Source of the DNA: Bacillus sp. FJAT-29814
Lineage (GTDB): Bacteria; Bacillota; Bacilli; Bacillales; Cytobacillaceae
Direction of reading: 5' to 3'
NCBI RefSeq assembly: GCF_001510715.1
Contig: NZ_LMTJ01000017.1
Coordinates: 1-50,886, forward strand
Length of the DNA: 50,886 nt
Position numbers and translations under genes: made by a program
Part shown: in pieces, positions 1-7,942 of the stretch
Position numbering within the stretch: the stretch's first letter is position 1
Layout of the letters: each line of letters opens with the position of its first letter
The notes under the pieces: model-generated
Told to the model about the DNA's origin: nothing
The model's input: the letters and a program-made list of their open reading frames with translations, nothing else
Databases searched by the model: none

Positions 1-85
1 AAGAAATGAATGTTTTTATTGTTGACGTTTTTGTTTGTTTAGTTTTCAAAGAACAATCATGTTCGCTCGTAAAAGCGACTTTCTT
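1..85 (-). other. leader of the next rRNA operon (pre-16S 5' region)
   Basis: Read on the minus strand this is the start of an rRNA transcript. It carries TGTTCTTTGAAAACT (positions 55 to 41), the boxA-like sequence that recurs in Bacillus pre-16S leaders and spacers, and then A-rich leader sequence running off the window. The 16S gene itself must lie to the left of position 1. In B. subtilis an rRNA operon also follows lysS, so the arrangement is conserved. Confidence 0.8.
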
Positions 86-114
86 ATCATAACAAGTTAT
101 CAACTGAAAGTCAA
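86..114 (-). promoter_or_regulatory. rRNA operon promoter P2 (sigma-A)
   Basis: On the minus strand: -35 TTGACT (114-109), 17-bp spacer, -10 TATGAT (91-86). It is the second of two tandem promoters ahead of the rRNA leader, the usual arrangement in Bacillus rrn operons. Confidence 0.8.
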
Positions 115-169
115 CAACTTTTTTTATTCCTTTTTGTTGGAGAGAATCTGTCTCGCAACAACGAATATT

Positions 170-198
170 AATATACCACCATTAATAATTTCGTGCAA
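170..198 (-). promoter_or_regulatory. rRNA operon promoter P1 (sigma-A)
   Basis: On the minus strand: -35 TTGCAC (198-193), 17-bp spacer, -10 TATATT (175-170). It lies 84 bp upstream of P2 and just after the lysS terminator, so the rRNA operon is transcribed independently of lysS. Confidence 0.75.
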
Positions 199-257
199 TA
201 GTTTTTTCTCCATTAATCATAAGTTTTAATTTTCGCATTTTTTATCACAAATATACA

Positions 258-287
258 AAAAAAAGTGCCGGTAAATGGCACTTTTTT
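258..287. terminator. terminator after lysS
   Basis: Stem GTGCC/GGCAC extended by A-runs on one side and T-runs on the other (A6GTGCC, 7-nt loop, GGCACT6). It can work in both directions; on the minus strand it ends lysS just before the rRNA promoters. Confidence 0.85.
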
Positions 288-296
288 AAAAAAATA

Positions 297-1781
297 TTAT
301 TTATGACGCATAAGCGGGAATAACAATACATCGCGGATGGACGGCGAATTGGTTAGTAACATTACTAGACGGTCAATGCCAATTCCCAAGCCTCCTGTTG
401 GCGGCATGCCGTACTCCAGCGCTTCGATGAAATCTTCATCCATCATATGGGCCTCATCATTGCCCTGCTCGCGCTCTTTTAGCTGCGCTTCAAAACGCTC
501 ACGCTGATCAATTGGATCATTTAGCTCCGTGAATGCATTGGCATGCTCGCGGGCGACAATAAACAATTCAAAACGATCTGTGAAGCGCGGGTCTTCTTCA
601 TTTTTCTTGGCAAGCGGCGAGATTTCCACCGGATGGCCATAAATGAAGGTTGGCTGGATTAATTTTTCCTCGACCTTTTGCTCAAAGAATTCATTGACGA
701 TATGGCCATAAAGCATATGATCAGTTATTTCAACGCCATGGTCTTTGGCAAGCTGTCGTGCTTCCTCGACGCTCATTTCCTTCCAGAAATCAACACCAGT
801 GTATTCCTTGATCGCATCGACCATATGGAGTCTCTTCCATTCCGGCTTAAGGTCTACCTCATATTCTCCATATTGAATCGTAGTTGTTCCTAATACCTCT
901 TGGGCAATATGAGCAATCAAGTTTTCTGTCAAACTCATAATATCGCGGTAATCAGCATACGCCTCATAAAGCTCAATCATTGTAAACTCAGGATTGTGAC
1001 GGGTTGACACACCCTCATTACGGAACACGCGGCCAATTTCATATACTTTCTCAAGACCGCCGACAATCAACCGCTTTAGATGCAGTTCGATGGCGATCCG
1101 CATGTATAATTCCATATCAAGCGCATTATGGTGAGTGATAAACGGACGAGCAGAAGCACCGCCGGCAATGGCATGCATCATAGGTGTTTCCACTTCCAAG
1201 TACCCGTGGTCATCCAAGTAACGGCGCATGGATTGTATGATACGGCTGCGGGTAATAAACGTCTCCCGGCTTTCCTGGCTCATGATTAAATCCAAATAGC
1301 GTTGGCGATAACGCTGTTCAACATCCTTTAAGCCGTGGAACTTGTCCGGCAGCGGACGTAGTGCCTTGGTCAAGAATACAAAGTTTTCAACTTTGACAGA
1401 CAGCTCGCCTACTTTTGTTTTAAATAGAGTGCCGTGGACGCCGACAATATCGCCAAGGTCCGCTGAATCAAATACTCCATACTGATCCTCACCAACTGCA
1501 TCCTGGCGGACATAGATCTGGATTTGGCCTTTTAAGTCCTGGATATGGGCAAAGCCTGCCTTCCCTTTGCCGCGCTTTGTCATAATTCTTCCGGCAAGCG
1601 TAACAGAAATGTTCTTTGCTTCTAGTTCATCTTTTTCCATTTCATTGTATTGTTCAACTAGTTCTTGGGTATTGTGGGAACTGTCGAATCGCTTGCCAAA
1701 AGGATCAAGCCCATTTTCACGCATCGTTTGCATTTTTTCCCGTCTGACCCTTAATTGGTCATTTAACTCTTCATGATTCAC
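297..1781 (-). CDS. lysS: lysyl-tRNA synthetase (class II)
   Basis: Charges tRNA-Lys with lysine in the cytoplasm using ATP. At 494 residues it has the normal bacterial length. An OB-fold anticodon-binding domain occupies about residues 55-140. The class II core shows motif 1 near 193-202 (GYLEVETPMM), motif 2 near 251-265 (RVFRNEGVSTRHNPE) and motif 3 near 467-478 (GGLGIGIDRLVM). The start is GTG at 1781, with GGAG 10 nt upstream. It is cut off from dusB by the terminator at 1940-1976 and is the last protein gene before an rRNA operon, as in B. subtilis. I saw no T-box in its 5' region, as expected for class II lysS. Confidence 0.97.
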   Translation of the reverse strand: MNHEELNDQLRVRREKMQTMRENGLDPFGKRFDSSHNTQELVEQYNEMEKDELEAKNISVTLAGRIMTKRGKGKAGFAHIQDLKGQIQIYVRQDAVGEDQYGVFDSADLGDIVGVHGTLFKTKVGELSVKVENFVFLTKALRPLPDKFHGLKDVEQRYRQRYLDLIMSQESRETFITRSRIIQSMRRYLDDHGYLEVETPMMHAIAGGASARPFITHHNALDMELYMRIAIELHLKRLIVGGLEKVYEIGRVFRNEGVSTRHNPEFTMIELYEAYADYRDIMSLTENLIAHIAQEVLGTTTIQYGEYEVDLKPEWKRLHMVDAIKEYTGVDFWKEMSVEEARQLAKDHGVEITDHMLYGHIVNEFFEQKVEEKLIQPTFIYGHPVEISPLAKKNEEDPRFTDRFELFIVAREHANAFTELNDPIDQRERFEAQLKEREQGNDEAHMMDEDFIEALEYGMPPTGGLGIGIDRLVMLLTNSPSIRDVLLFPLMRHK

Positions 1782-1847
1782 GACTAATCAACTCCAATAC
1801 TGTCTATATTATGTAAAACGCTATAAAGTGAAACTTCAATCAGTGGG

Positions 1848-1879
1848 GGTTTTACTGCCCGTTAATGTGGGATAAAACC
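1848..1879. repeat. structured intergenic element upstream of lysS
   Basis: Inverted repeat GGTTTTA (1848-1854) and TAAAACC (1873-1879) around an 18-nt centre that contains a smaller CCC/GGG pairing. It lies in the lysS 5' region, between the dusB terminator and the lysS start. It has no U-tract, so it is not an ordinary terminator. It may be a copy of a dispersed Bacillaceae repeat; no second copy is apparent in this window. Confidence 0.5.
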
Positions 1880-1939
1880 TGCGTAAAATACCTGTCTTTA
1901 CATTCTATTATTTTACACAATCTCAGAGATTCAGACATC

Positions 1940-1976
1940 TAAAATAAAATAAAAACTGCCAGTTTCCCACTGGCAG
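1940..1976 (-). terminator. terminator after dusB
   Basis: Perfect 7-bp stem CTGCCAG/CTGGCAG with a 7-nt loop, followed on the minus strand by TTTTTATTTTATTTT. It separates the folate-dusB operon from lysS. Confidence 0.85.
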
Positions 1977-2028
1977 CTTGCATTGTAAACAAAATTATTA
2001 TAGGTAATGACACTGTCTATGTCAAATA

Positions 2029-3030
2029 TTAGCCAACAATTGCCTGGCTCGCCTCTTCCGCCTCCGCTTCAATGACAAGGTCAGTCAGCAGGGAGACCAG
2101 CTCGTCGCGAGTCCGGCATTCATTAATAGCATTGCGCACTTTGCCGTTACCGCGGACGCTTTTTAGGTACCAAGCCGTATGCTTGCGCATTTCACGAACG
2201 GCAATGTCTTCATTTTTAAGCGCAATCAGGCGATCCAAGTGAAGAATGCAGACATCGATTTTTTCACGAACGGATGGTTCCCCCATTAATTTGCCCGTCT
2301 CAAGGTATTGAACAGTACGGTAAATCATCCAAGGGTTCCCTAGTGCCGCACGGCCGATCATCACGCCATCGACACCTGTTTCATCTAGCATTCGCCTTGC
2401 ATCTTGAGGTGTTTGCACGTCACCGTTACCAATGACGGGAATGTTTACCGAGTGCTTAACCTCGCGCATAATGTCCCAATTCGCCTTTCCTTCGTACATT
2501 TGAACACGAGTACGGCCATGGAGGGCAACCGCCTTCCCGCCGGCCTTTTCGACCATTTGGGCGTTTTTCACCGCGTAAATATGGTCCTCATCCCAGCCCA
2601 TCCTCATTTTTACGGTGACCGGTTTTTCAACCGCGTTGACAACGGCTGAAACCATTTCATAGATTTTGTTTGGGTCCAACAGCCATTTTGCTCCGGCATC
2701 GCATTTTGTGATTTTTGGAACCGGACAACCCATATTGATATCGATAATGTCGGCGTTGGTGTTTTTATCTACAAACCGGGCAGCTTCGACAAGCGTTTCT
2801 TTTTCGCCGCCAAAAATTTGCAGGCTTAGCGGCTTTTCACGTTCATCGATATATAGCATATTCATCGTTTTTTCGTTTTTGAACACGATTCCTTTATCGC
2901 TGACCATTTCGGCACAAACCAATCCGGCGCCAAATTCCTTGACCGTTAGGCGAAAGGCCGAGTTGCAAACGCCAGCCATCGGCGCCAGGACAACAGGATT
3001 TTTCAATTCAATATCGCCAATTTTCAGCAT
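2029..3030 (-). CDS. dusB: tRNA-dihydrouridine synthase
   Basis: Flavoenzyme that reduces specific uridines in the tRNA D-loop to dihydrouridine. The 333-residue protein has a TIM-barrel N-terminus beginning with VVLAPMAGV (about 13-21), the Dus signature INMGCPVPK near 98-106 with the catalytic Cys at about 102, FMN phosphate-binding segments (GNGDV, and MIGRAALGNPW in the second half) and a helical C-terminal tRNA-binding domain. The start ATG at 3030 follows GGAGG by 7 nt. Equivalent to B. subtilis YacF, and in the same place downstream of folK and yazB. Which uridines it modifies cannot be read from the sequence. Confidence 0.95.
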   Translation of the reverse strand: MLKIGDIELKNPVVLAPMAGVCNSAFRLTVKEFGAGLVCAEMVSDKGIVFKNEKTMNMLYIDEREKPLSLQIFGGEKETLVEAARFVDKNTNADIIDINMGCPVPKITKCDAGAKWLLDPNKIYEMVSAVVNAVEKPVTVKMRMGWDEDHIYAVKNAQMVEKAGGKAVALHGRTRVQMYEGKANWDIMREVKHSVNIPVIGNGDVQTPQDARRMLDETGVDGVMIGRAALGNPWMIYRTVQYLETGKLMGEPSVREKIDVCILHLDRLIALKNEDIAVREMRKHTAWYLKSVRGNGKVRNAINECRTRDELVSLLTDLVIEAEAEEASQAIVG

Positions 3031-3063
3031 TGTATAACCTCCTATCCTGGAGTATTTCGAAAT

Positions 3064-3270
3064 CTATTCTTTTGGTGCCAAATCATCAATACTTATTTTT
3101 AAGCTTTGGGTAATTTTCTTTAGCAAGTCCTCCGCAGGCAAACGATTACCCCGCTCTATTTCTCCTAAAATCGATACCGAGACGCCCAACTCCTTTGAAA
3201 AGCTTTCCTGGGTATACCCTTTTAGCTTTCGATAGGCGCGAATACGTCTTCCCCATTTCTCCGCTTCCAT
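3064..3270 (-). CDS. yazB: small Xre-family helix-turn-helix protein YazB
   Basis: A 68-residue protein that is essentially one Cro/C1-type helix-turn-helix domain: RAYRKLKGYTQESFSKELGV (about 11-30) followed by the recognition-helix stretch SVSILGEIERGNRLP. No other domain is present. The ATG at 3270 has AAGGAG 7 nt upstream, and the gene overlaps the end of folK by 49 bp, as its B. subtilis counterpart does, which suggests translational coupling. Its DNA target is unknown; its position between folK and dusB suggests but does not prove a role near folate metabolism. Confidence 0.85.
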   Translation of the reverse strand: MEAEKWGRRIRAYRKLKGYTQESFSKELGVSVSILGEIERGNRLPAEDLLKKITQSLKISIDDLAPKE

Positions 3271-3749
3271 AATCGGACTCCTTCTTTATCTGGTAATTCG
3301 TTGATTAATGCGTCTAGAGGCTTTTCCATCGCCGAGATACGAAGATCAGACTTAATTTCATGGAGTGGAATCATGACAAATGCCCGCTCCAACATTCGTG
3401 GATGCGGAACAACCAGCTTCTCTGTTTCAATATTTTCTTGATTAAAGGTCAAAATGTCAAGGTCAATTGTCCGTGGACCCCACCTTATTTCCCTTTTTCT
3501 GCCAAGGTCCAACTCAGTCTCTAAACATCTGTCAAGCAATTCCATTGCGTTTAAAGCTGTGTTGACCTCAATTACCATATTTAAAAATAAATCCTGTTCC
3601 TCATAACCGACTGGGTCGGTTTCATAAATCGAGGAGCATTTTACTAACCGGATATTAGGCGTGCCGGTCAATATTTTGATGGCATTCATCATATTATCAT
3701 AACGGTTTCCGATGTTGGAGCCAATAGCAATAAGTGCTGTATTTTCCAC
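3222..3749 (-). CDS. folK: 2-amino-4-hydroxy-6-hydroxymethyldihydropteridine pyrophosphokinase
   Basis: Transfers pyrophosphate from ATP to hydroxymethyl-dihydropterin, the step before dihydropteroate synthase. The 175 residues start with ALIAIGSNIGNRYDNM (about 4-19), typical of HPPK, and carry the second signature WGPRTIDLDILTF near 90-102 with the metal-binding Asp pair. It follows folB with only 2 nt between the genes, and its end overlaps yazB by 49 bp. Length and motifs are normal for the family. Confidence 0.95.
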   Translation of the reverse strand: MENTALIAIGSNIGNRYDNMMNAIKILTGTPNIRLVKCSSIYETDPVGYEEQDLFLNMVIEVNTALNAMELLDRCLETELDLGRKREIRWGPRTIDLDILTFNQENIETEKLVVPHPRMLERAFVMIPLHEIKSDLRISAMEKPLDALINELPDKEGVRLWKRRNGEDVFAPIES

Positions 3750-3751
3750 TT

Positions 3752-4111
3752 TTATCTTCCCCTTGTAATTTCTACAGCTACTGATTTGTAATGACCGGGA
3801 ATCGGCGGGTCAGGCTTAATTACCTTCACCGTGACTTCGGCAATCAAAGGAAATCCCGCCAGCACATTAGCGGCAATTTTTTCAGCAACGGCTTCAACCA
3901 GCTTATACGGCTTGCCTTCGACAATTTCTTGACAAACTTGGTATAGTTCCGCATAACTAACCGTTTGCTCCAGTTCATCGGTTTCCCCCGCTTGTTTCAA
4001 ATCAAGCGAAACGGATAAATCCACAGAAAACCGCTGCCCAAGGCGCGTTTCTTCCAGAAAAACGCCATGGTAGCCGTAAAACTGCATTCCATTCACATAT
4101 ATTTTATCCAT
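3752..4111 (-). CDS. folB: dihydroneopterin aldolase
   Basis: Converts dihydroneopterin to hydroxymethyl-dihydropterin and glycolaldehyde in folate synthesis. The protein opens with MDKIYVNGMQFYGYHGVF, the classic DHNA aldolase N-terminus with the GYHGV pocket, and ends with VKVIKPDPPIPGHYKSVAVE. I choose the ATG at 4111 because AAAGGTG sits 6 nt upstream and the N-terminus then matches B. subtilis FolB; a GTG three codons earlier (4120) is possible. The ATG overlaps the folP stop as ATGGATAA, so the two are probably translationally coupled. Confidence 0.94.
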   Translation of the reverse strand: MDKIYVNGMQFYGYHGVFLEETRLGQRFSVDLSVSLDLKQAGETDELEQTVSYAELYQVCQEIVEGKPYKLVEAVAEKIAANVLAGFPLIAEVTVKVIKPDPPIPGHYKSVAVEITRGR

Positions 4112-4949
4112 CAAGTTCACCTTTCCCCATTAGGGCATCCATCATTTTGGCCATCCTGCTCATTTCTTTGACATCATGAACACGTACCATTTGGCATCCT
4201 TTTTGAATTCCGTAACAAATCGTGGCCCCTGTGCCTTCCATTCTTTCGCTGACCGGCAGATTTAATGCCTGTCCAATCATCGTTTTTCTTGAAGTAGCCA
4301 AAAGAACCGGATAACCAAGATTAACGAGCTTGTCCAAATTTTGCATCATCAACAGGTTTTCCTGATAGTCCTTAGCAAAACCGATGCCCGGGTCGAGAAT
4401 GATATTTTCATCCTTCACTCCTGCATTTTTCACAATGGCAATGCTTTCATATAAATCATTGAGGACATCCCTCATAAATAGATTATAATTTCGGTCACGG
4501 CGATTGTGCATTAGAATAATCGGAACATTGGCCGCCGCTGCCACCGCTCCCATTTGCTCATCTGCCTTTGCGCCCCAAATGTCATTAATAATGTGAGCAC
4601 CAGCCGCAATCGCCTGTCTAGCCACTTCCGCTTTATAGGTATCAATTGAGATTGGGACTTTGACATGCTTCGCAATAGCCTGTATGATCGGAATCACCCG
4701 TTCCAGCTCTTCCTCGGCAGAAACGGCAGCAAAGCCCGGTCTGGTCGATTCACCCCCGACATCAATAATATCCGCACCATTTTCCACCATTTCCTGTGCA
4801 TGTTCAACAGCGCGATTCATGTCATTAAATCGCCCGCCATCTGAAAAGGAATCGGGAGTGGCATTGAGGATTCCCATGATAATGGTTTTTTTCTTCGTAT
4901 TTAACGTGTATGGACCGCACTTGATTGCCGGTTCATTAGCTGCATTCAT
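4104..4949 (-). CDS. folP: dihydropteroate synthase
   Basis: Condenses para-aminobenzoate with hydroxymethyl-dihydropterin pyrophosphate; this is the sulfonamide target. The 281 residues form a TIM barrel with the two family signatures: MGILNATPDSFSDGG (about 25-39) and ADIIDVGGESTRPG (about 59-72). Later SIDTYKAEVA and ATSRKT segments are also typical. The start ATG at 4949 follows a GAGGGGG Shine-Dalgarno sequence. In B. subtilis the orthologue (sul) lies downstream of pabC; here its upstream neighbour is cysK, with a terminator between, so it has become the first gene of the folate operon. Confidence 0.96.
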   Translation of the reverse strand: MNAANEPAIKCGPYTLNTKKKTIIMGILNATPDSFSDGGRFNDMNRAVEHAQEMVENGADIIDVGGESTRPGFAAVSAEEELERVIPIIQAIAKHVKVPISIDTYKAEVARQAIAAGAHIINDIWGAKADEQMGAVAAAANVPIILMHNRRDRNYNLFMRDVLNDLYESIAIVKNAGVKDENIILDPGIGFAKDYQENLLMMQNLDKLVNLGYPVLLATSRKTMIGQALNLPVSERMEGTGATICYGIQKGCQMVRVHDVKEMSRMAKMMDALMGKGELDG

Positions 4950-4984
4950 CCCATTTCCCCCTCGAAAAATTTTAAACTTATTTT

Positions 4985-5014
4985 ATCATACATTAAAAAC
5001 ATTATTGGATACAA
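4985..5014 (-). promoter_or_regulatory. candidate sigma-A promoter for folP operon
   Basis: On the minus strand: TTGTAT (5014-5009), 18-bp spacer, TATGAT (4990-4985). The -35 overlaps the U-tract of the cysK terminator. A promoter is expected here because the terminator would otherwise leave folP-folB-folK-yazB-dusB without a start point. Confidence 0.5.
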
Positions 5015-5046
5015 AAAAAGGGTGCCGGCAATGGCCGACGCCCTTT
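5013..5046 (-). terminator. terminator after cysK
   Basis: On the minus strand a GC-rich hairpin (AAAGGGCG paired with the GCACCCTTT side, a single mismatch, 5-nt loop) is followed by a run of T. It ends the cysK transcript before folP. Confidence 0.85.
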
Positions 5047-5055
5047 CACAAGTCA

Positions 5056-5985
5056 TTACTCTGCATCATATTGGTAAAGTGGGGTACTTAAATAACGCTC
5101 ACCGTTATCAGGGATAATAGCCAACACCTTTTTGCCTTTCCCTAATTGCTTCGCTACCTGTAAGGCTGCAGCAATTGCTGCTCCAGAAGAAATGCCGCCA
5201 AGAATTCCTTCTTCACGAGCTGCATGGCGAGATGCTTCGAACGCTTCTTCGGTAGTGATTTTAATGATCTCATCATAAATATTTGTATTTAACGTATCAG
5301 GAACAAAGCCGGCGCCCAAACCTTGCAGCTTATGCGGGCCAGGGTTGCCGCCCGATAGAACCGGAGAATCATTTGGCTCCACTGCAACAATTTTTGCATT
5401 AGGGAATTTCTCGCGAATGACACTACCTGCACCTGAAATGGTTCCGCCCGTACCAATCCCGGAAACAAATGCGTCAAGCTGATCCATTTGTTCAACAATT
5501 TCCTTGCCTGTTGTTCTGCGGTGAACTTCCGGATTTGCAAAGTTTTTAAATTGTTGCGGCATGAAATAGCCCTTTTCAGCAGCTAAGCTTTCAGCTCGGG
5601 CAATTGCTCCCTTCATGCCTTCAGGTCCTGGAGTTAACACAAGCTCGGCACCGTAAGCACGAAGCAGGTTGCGTCTTTCTAAGCTCATCGTTTCTGGCAT
5701 AACAAACACGGCTTTGTAGCCCTTTGCTGCTGCCACCATCGCTAAACCAATTCCAGTATTTCCGCTGGTTGGCTCAATAATGGTATCGACTCCTGGCTTG
5801 ATTAGGCCTTGCTCTTCAGCTGCTTCAATCATGGCCAAACCGATTCTGTCTTTTACGCTGCTGCCTGGGTTAAAATATTCAAGCTTTAAGTAAACCTCTG
5901 CACTATTTTCATCGACAATTCTGTTCAGCTTTACAATCGGTGTTTGCCCGATTAAATCAGTAATTGAATTTGCTACACGAACCAT
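5056..5985 (-). CDS. cysK: cysteine synthase (O-acetylserine sulfhydrylase)
   Basis: PLP enzyme that makes cysteine from O-acetylserine and sulfide. The 309-residue form starts MVRVANSITDLIGQTPIVKL; the PLP lysine lies in PGSSVKDRIG (about 41-50), the PLP phosphate loop is GIGTGGT and the substrate loop is PTSGNTGIG. I prefer the ATG at 5985, which matches the B. subtilis N-terminus and has GGGGTG 7 nt upstream, over an in-frame ATG at 6000. Flanking terminators on both sides make it a single-gene transcript. It sits where B. subtilis has cysK, but no pab genes follow it. Confidence 0.96.
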   Translation of the reverse strand: MVRVANSITDLIGQTPIVKLNRIVDENSAEVYLKLEYFNPGSSVKDRIGLAMIEAAEEQGLIKPGVDTIIEPTSGNTGIGLAMVAAAKGYKAVFVMPETMSLERRNLLRAYGAELVLTPGPEGMKGAIARAESLAAEKGYFMPQQFKNFANPEVHRRTTGKEIVEQMDQLDAFVSGIGTGGTISGAGSVIREKFPNAKIVAVEPNDSPVLSGGNPGPHKLQGLGAGFVPDTLNTNIYDEIIKITTEEAFEASRHAAREEGILGGISSGAAIAAALQVAKQLGKGKKVLAIIPDNGERYLSTPLYQYDAE

Positions 5986-6044
5986 TTGTTGGCACCCCAT
6001 TTCACTCTATTCCGAGTAATTTTATTGGATTTATTAATATATTC

Positions 6045-6074
6045 AAAATACCAGTTATAAACTCGTTTTGTCAA
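6045..6074 (-). promoter_or_regulatory. candidate sigma-A promoter for cysK
   Basis: On the minus strand: consensus -35 TTGACA (6074-6069), 18-bp spacer, -10 TATTTT (6050-6045), about 55 nt upstream of the start codon. CymR control is known for B. subtilis cysK, but I could not identify a convincing CymR site. Confidence 0.6.
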
Positions 6075-6111
6075 TGATTTTGCCCCAGGAAATTTGTGAA
6101 TTTTTTGTATA

Positions 6112-6138
6112 AAGAAAAACACAGAATAGGAATCTGTG
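6112..6138 (-). terminator. terminator after yacD
   Basis: Stem CACAGA/TCTGTG with a 7-nt loop, followed on the minus strand by TTTTTCTTTAT. It begins 2 nt beyond the yacD stop codon. Confidence 0.75.
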
Positions 6139-6140
6139 CT

Positions 6141-7037
6141 TTAGTTTTCGTCTTTAGTTTTTCCGTAAAACCAGTCCACTTTCGCTTCCTTCCAGAAGGT
6201 TGTGGCAGAGGCTGGGGTTTTCATTTGTTCCAAGGCAATCTGCCGGCGGATTTGGCTTTTAACTTCTTCATAGGAATACTTTTTCCCGCTGATTTTCCCT
6301 TCCAGCTTCAGCAGTACATAGGCGTTGTCCACCTGAACCGGCGTTGAATATTTGCCCTTTTTTAGCTTTTTCGCCGTGTCTATATAAATTCTTGGGTACT
6401 GCTCGTCCCCATCTGTAATATAACCAAGATCGCCGCCTTCATTCGCGGAAAATTCATCAACGGACCGCTCCATTGCCAATGCGGAAAAACTCGAGCCCTG
6501 TTTCAGTTCATTATAGGCCGCGTCGGCTTCCTTTTTTGTTCTTACCAGGATATGCGATACATGATAGGCTTCCGGGACATCAAATAGATGTTTATTTTTA
6601 TCATAGTAGCTTTTGACTTCTTTCTCGGAAATGTTGACGTCCTTTGTCAAAAGCTCTTCCAGCAGCAGGTTGTTGCGGATTTGTTCTTTCCACTTTTTTT
6701 CATCAAGCTTGGAATTGGGGCCAACCGAATGATTGGTCGCCTGCAGCATTCGAAATTCCCGTTCGACCTCTTGATCGGATATTTTTATCTTTTCTTTTTT
6801 CGCCATTTCCTGAACGACCTGCTGATTAATTAGGTCCCTTAAGACATCCTTGCCGTAGCGTGTCTCTAATTCGTGAAGCCAATCCTGCCTGGTAATTTTC
6901 TTTTTTCCGATGGTAGCCACCGCTTCCTCAGCTGCCGCACCGCCAACCTCACCCGACTTTGATAGAAAAAAGACAAAGGTTACACAGTTTAGCATAATAA
7001 GGCCTGCAATTACCATCCAAAGCTGCTTCTTCCCCAA
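6141..7037 (-). CDS. yacD: membrane-anchored parvulin-type peptidyl-prolyl isomerase YacD
   Basis: A 298-residue PrsA-like protein. Residues about 5-25 form one membrane segment (LWMVIAGLIMLNCVTFVFFL). The Cys in it is preceded by Leu-Asn, a poor lipobox, so it is probably membrane-anchored and not a lipoprotein. A SurA/PrsA-like N-terminal chaperone region (about 40-150) precedes the PpiC domain (about 160-250; VSHILVRTKKEADAAYNEL and EGGDLGYI). It probably assists folding of exported proteins outside the membrane. It follows hslO by 25 nt, as in B. subtilis. Its clients are unknown. Confidence 0.88.
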   Translation of the reverse strand: MGKKQLWMVIAGLIMLNCVTFVFFLSKSGEVGGAAAEEAVATIGKKKITRQDWLHELETRYGKDVLRDLINQQVVQEMAKKEKIKISDQEVEREFRMLQATNHSVGPNSKLDEKKWKEQIRNNLLLEELLTKDVNISEKEVKSYYDKNKHLFDVPEAYHVSHILVRTKKEADAAYNELKQGSSFSALAMERSVDEFSANEGGDLGYITDGDEQYPRIYIDTAKKLKKGKYSTPVQVDNAYVLLKLEGKISGKKYSYEEVKSQIRRQIALEQMKTPASATTFWKEAKVDWFYGKTKDEN

Positions 7038-7062
7038 CCTGATCTCCCCTTAATCGCAACTT

Positions 7063-7941
7063 TTATTTGGCCTCGTTTCTTAGCTCTTCCAATTCTTCCT
7101 TTGAAAACTGGTATTTTTCGTTGCAGAAGTGGCAGTGGGCCTCGGCCTTGCCGTCTTCTTCAATCATGGCGGTAATTTCTTGGGCACCTAGTCCGACAAT
7201 TGCATCTGCAAAGCGCTGCTTGGAGCAGGTGCATTGAAATTTGACTGGCAGGGTTTCAAGGACTTTTACAGGCTCATCTCCAAAAAGCTCCGCCAATAAT
7301 TGTTCGGGGGTCAAGCCTTGCTCGACTAGTTTTGATACGGGCGGTATCGTTTTTAGCCGCTCCTCGAGCTTTGTGATAATTTTATCGTCTGTTCCCGGCA
7401 TAATTTGAAGGATGAATCCGCCGGCTGCCAAAATGGAATCATCCGGATTGACCAATACCCCGACGCCAACAGAGGACGGAGTCTGCTCCGAGGTCGCAAA
7501 ATAATAGGTGAAATCCTCACCAAGCTCACCTGATACTAGCGGAACCTGCCCGGAGAAAAAGTCACGCATTCCGATATCCTTTACCACCGCTAACAAACCA
7601 TTAGTGCCGACCGCGCGGCGGACATCGAGCTTGCCATGTTCATTAGCTTCAAAATCCACCTGCGGGTTTGTGACATAACCACGCACTTCGCCCTTGGCAT
7701 TGGCATCGACCAAAATGGGCCCAAGCGGACCGCCGCCATTTATTTTAATGGTCAGCATTTCGTCGCCCTTTAGCATAGCCCCCATCATTACCCCTGCTGT
7801 CAATGTCCGCCCTAGTGCTGCCGATGCGGTCCTCCAGGTTTGATGGCGCCGCTGCGCTTCGCTGACTGTGTCGGTTGAAGTGACAGCATAGGCGCGAATG
7901 CTGCCGTTAAATCCGAGTGCTTTTACTAAATAATCGCTCAT
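7063..7941 (-). CDS. hslO: redox-regulated chaperone Hsp33
   Basis: Cytoplasmic holdase chaperone activated by oxidation, which releases zinc from four C-terminal cysteines. The 292-residue protein has an N-terminal core beginning YLVKALGFNGSIRAYA and containing GGGPLGPILVDA. The zinc site near the C-terminus is intact: CTC (Cys-X-Cys, about 239-241) and CHFC (Cys-X2-Cys, about 273-276). Only one base separates it from coaX, so the two are surely co-transcribed. Length is typical. Confidence 0.96.
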   Translation of the reverse strand: MSDYLVKALGFNGSIRAYAVTSTDTVSEAQRRHQTWRTASAALGRTLTAGVMMGAMLKGDEMLTIKINGGGPLGPILVDANAKGEVRGYVTNPQVDFEANEHGKLDVRRAVGTNGLLAVVKDIGMRDFFSGQVPLVSGELGEDFTYYFATSEQTPSSVGVGVLVNPDDSILAAGGFILQIMPGTDDKIITKLEERLKTIPPVSKLVEQGLTPEQLLAELFGDEPVKVLETLPVKFQCTCSKQRFADAIVGLGAQEITAMIEEDGKAEAHCHFCNEKYQFSKEELEELRNEAK

Positions 7942-7942
7942 A

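Noticed and set aside
35..229. 64-codon open frame on the plus strand at the left edge
   Set aside because: It lies opposite the rRNA promoters and leader, has low-complexity content and no ribosome binding site.
4660..5091. 143-codon open frame opposite folP and crossing the intergenic gap
   Set aside because: It runs through the cysK terminator and overlaps two conserved genes; no features of its own.
5986..6080. CymR binding site at the cysK promoter
   Set aside because: Only short scattered matches (such as GGAAT) are present; no convincing full motif.
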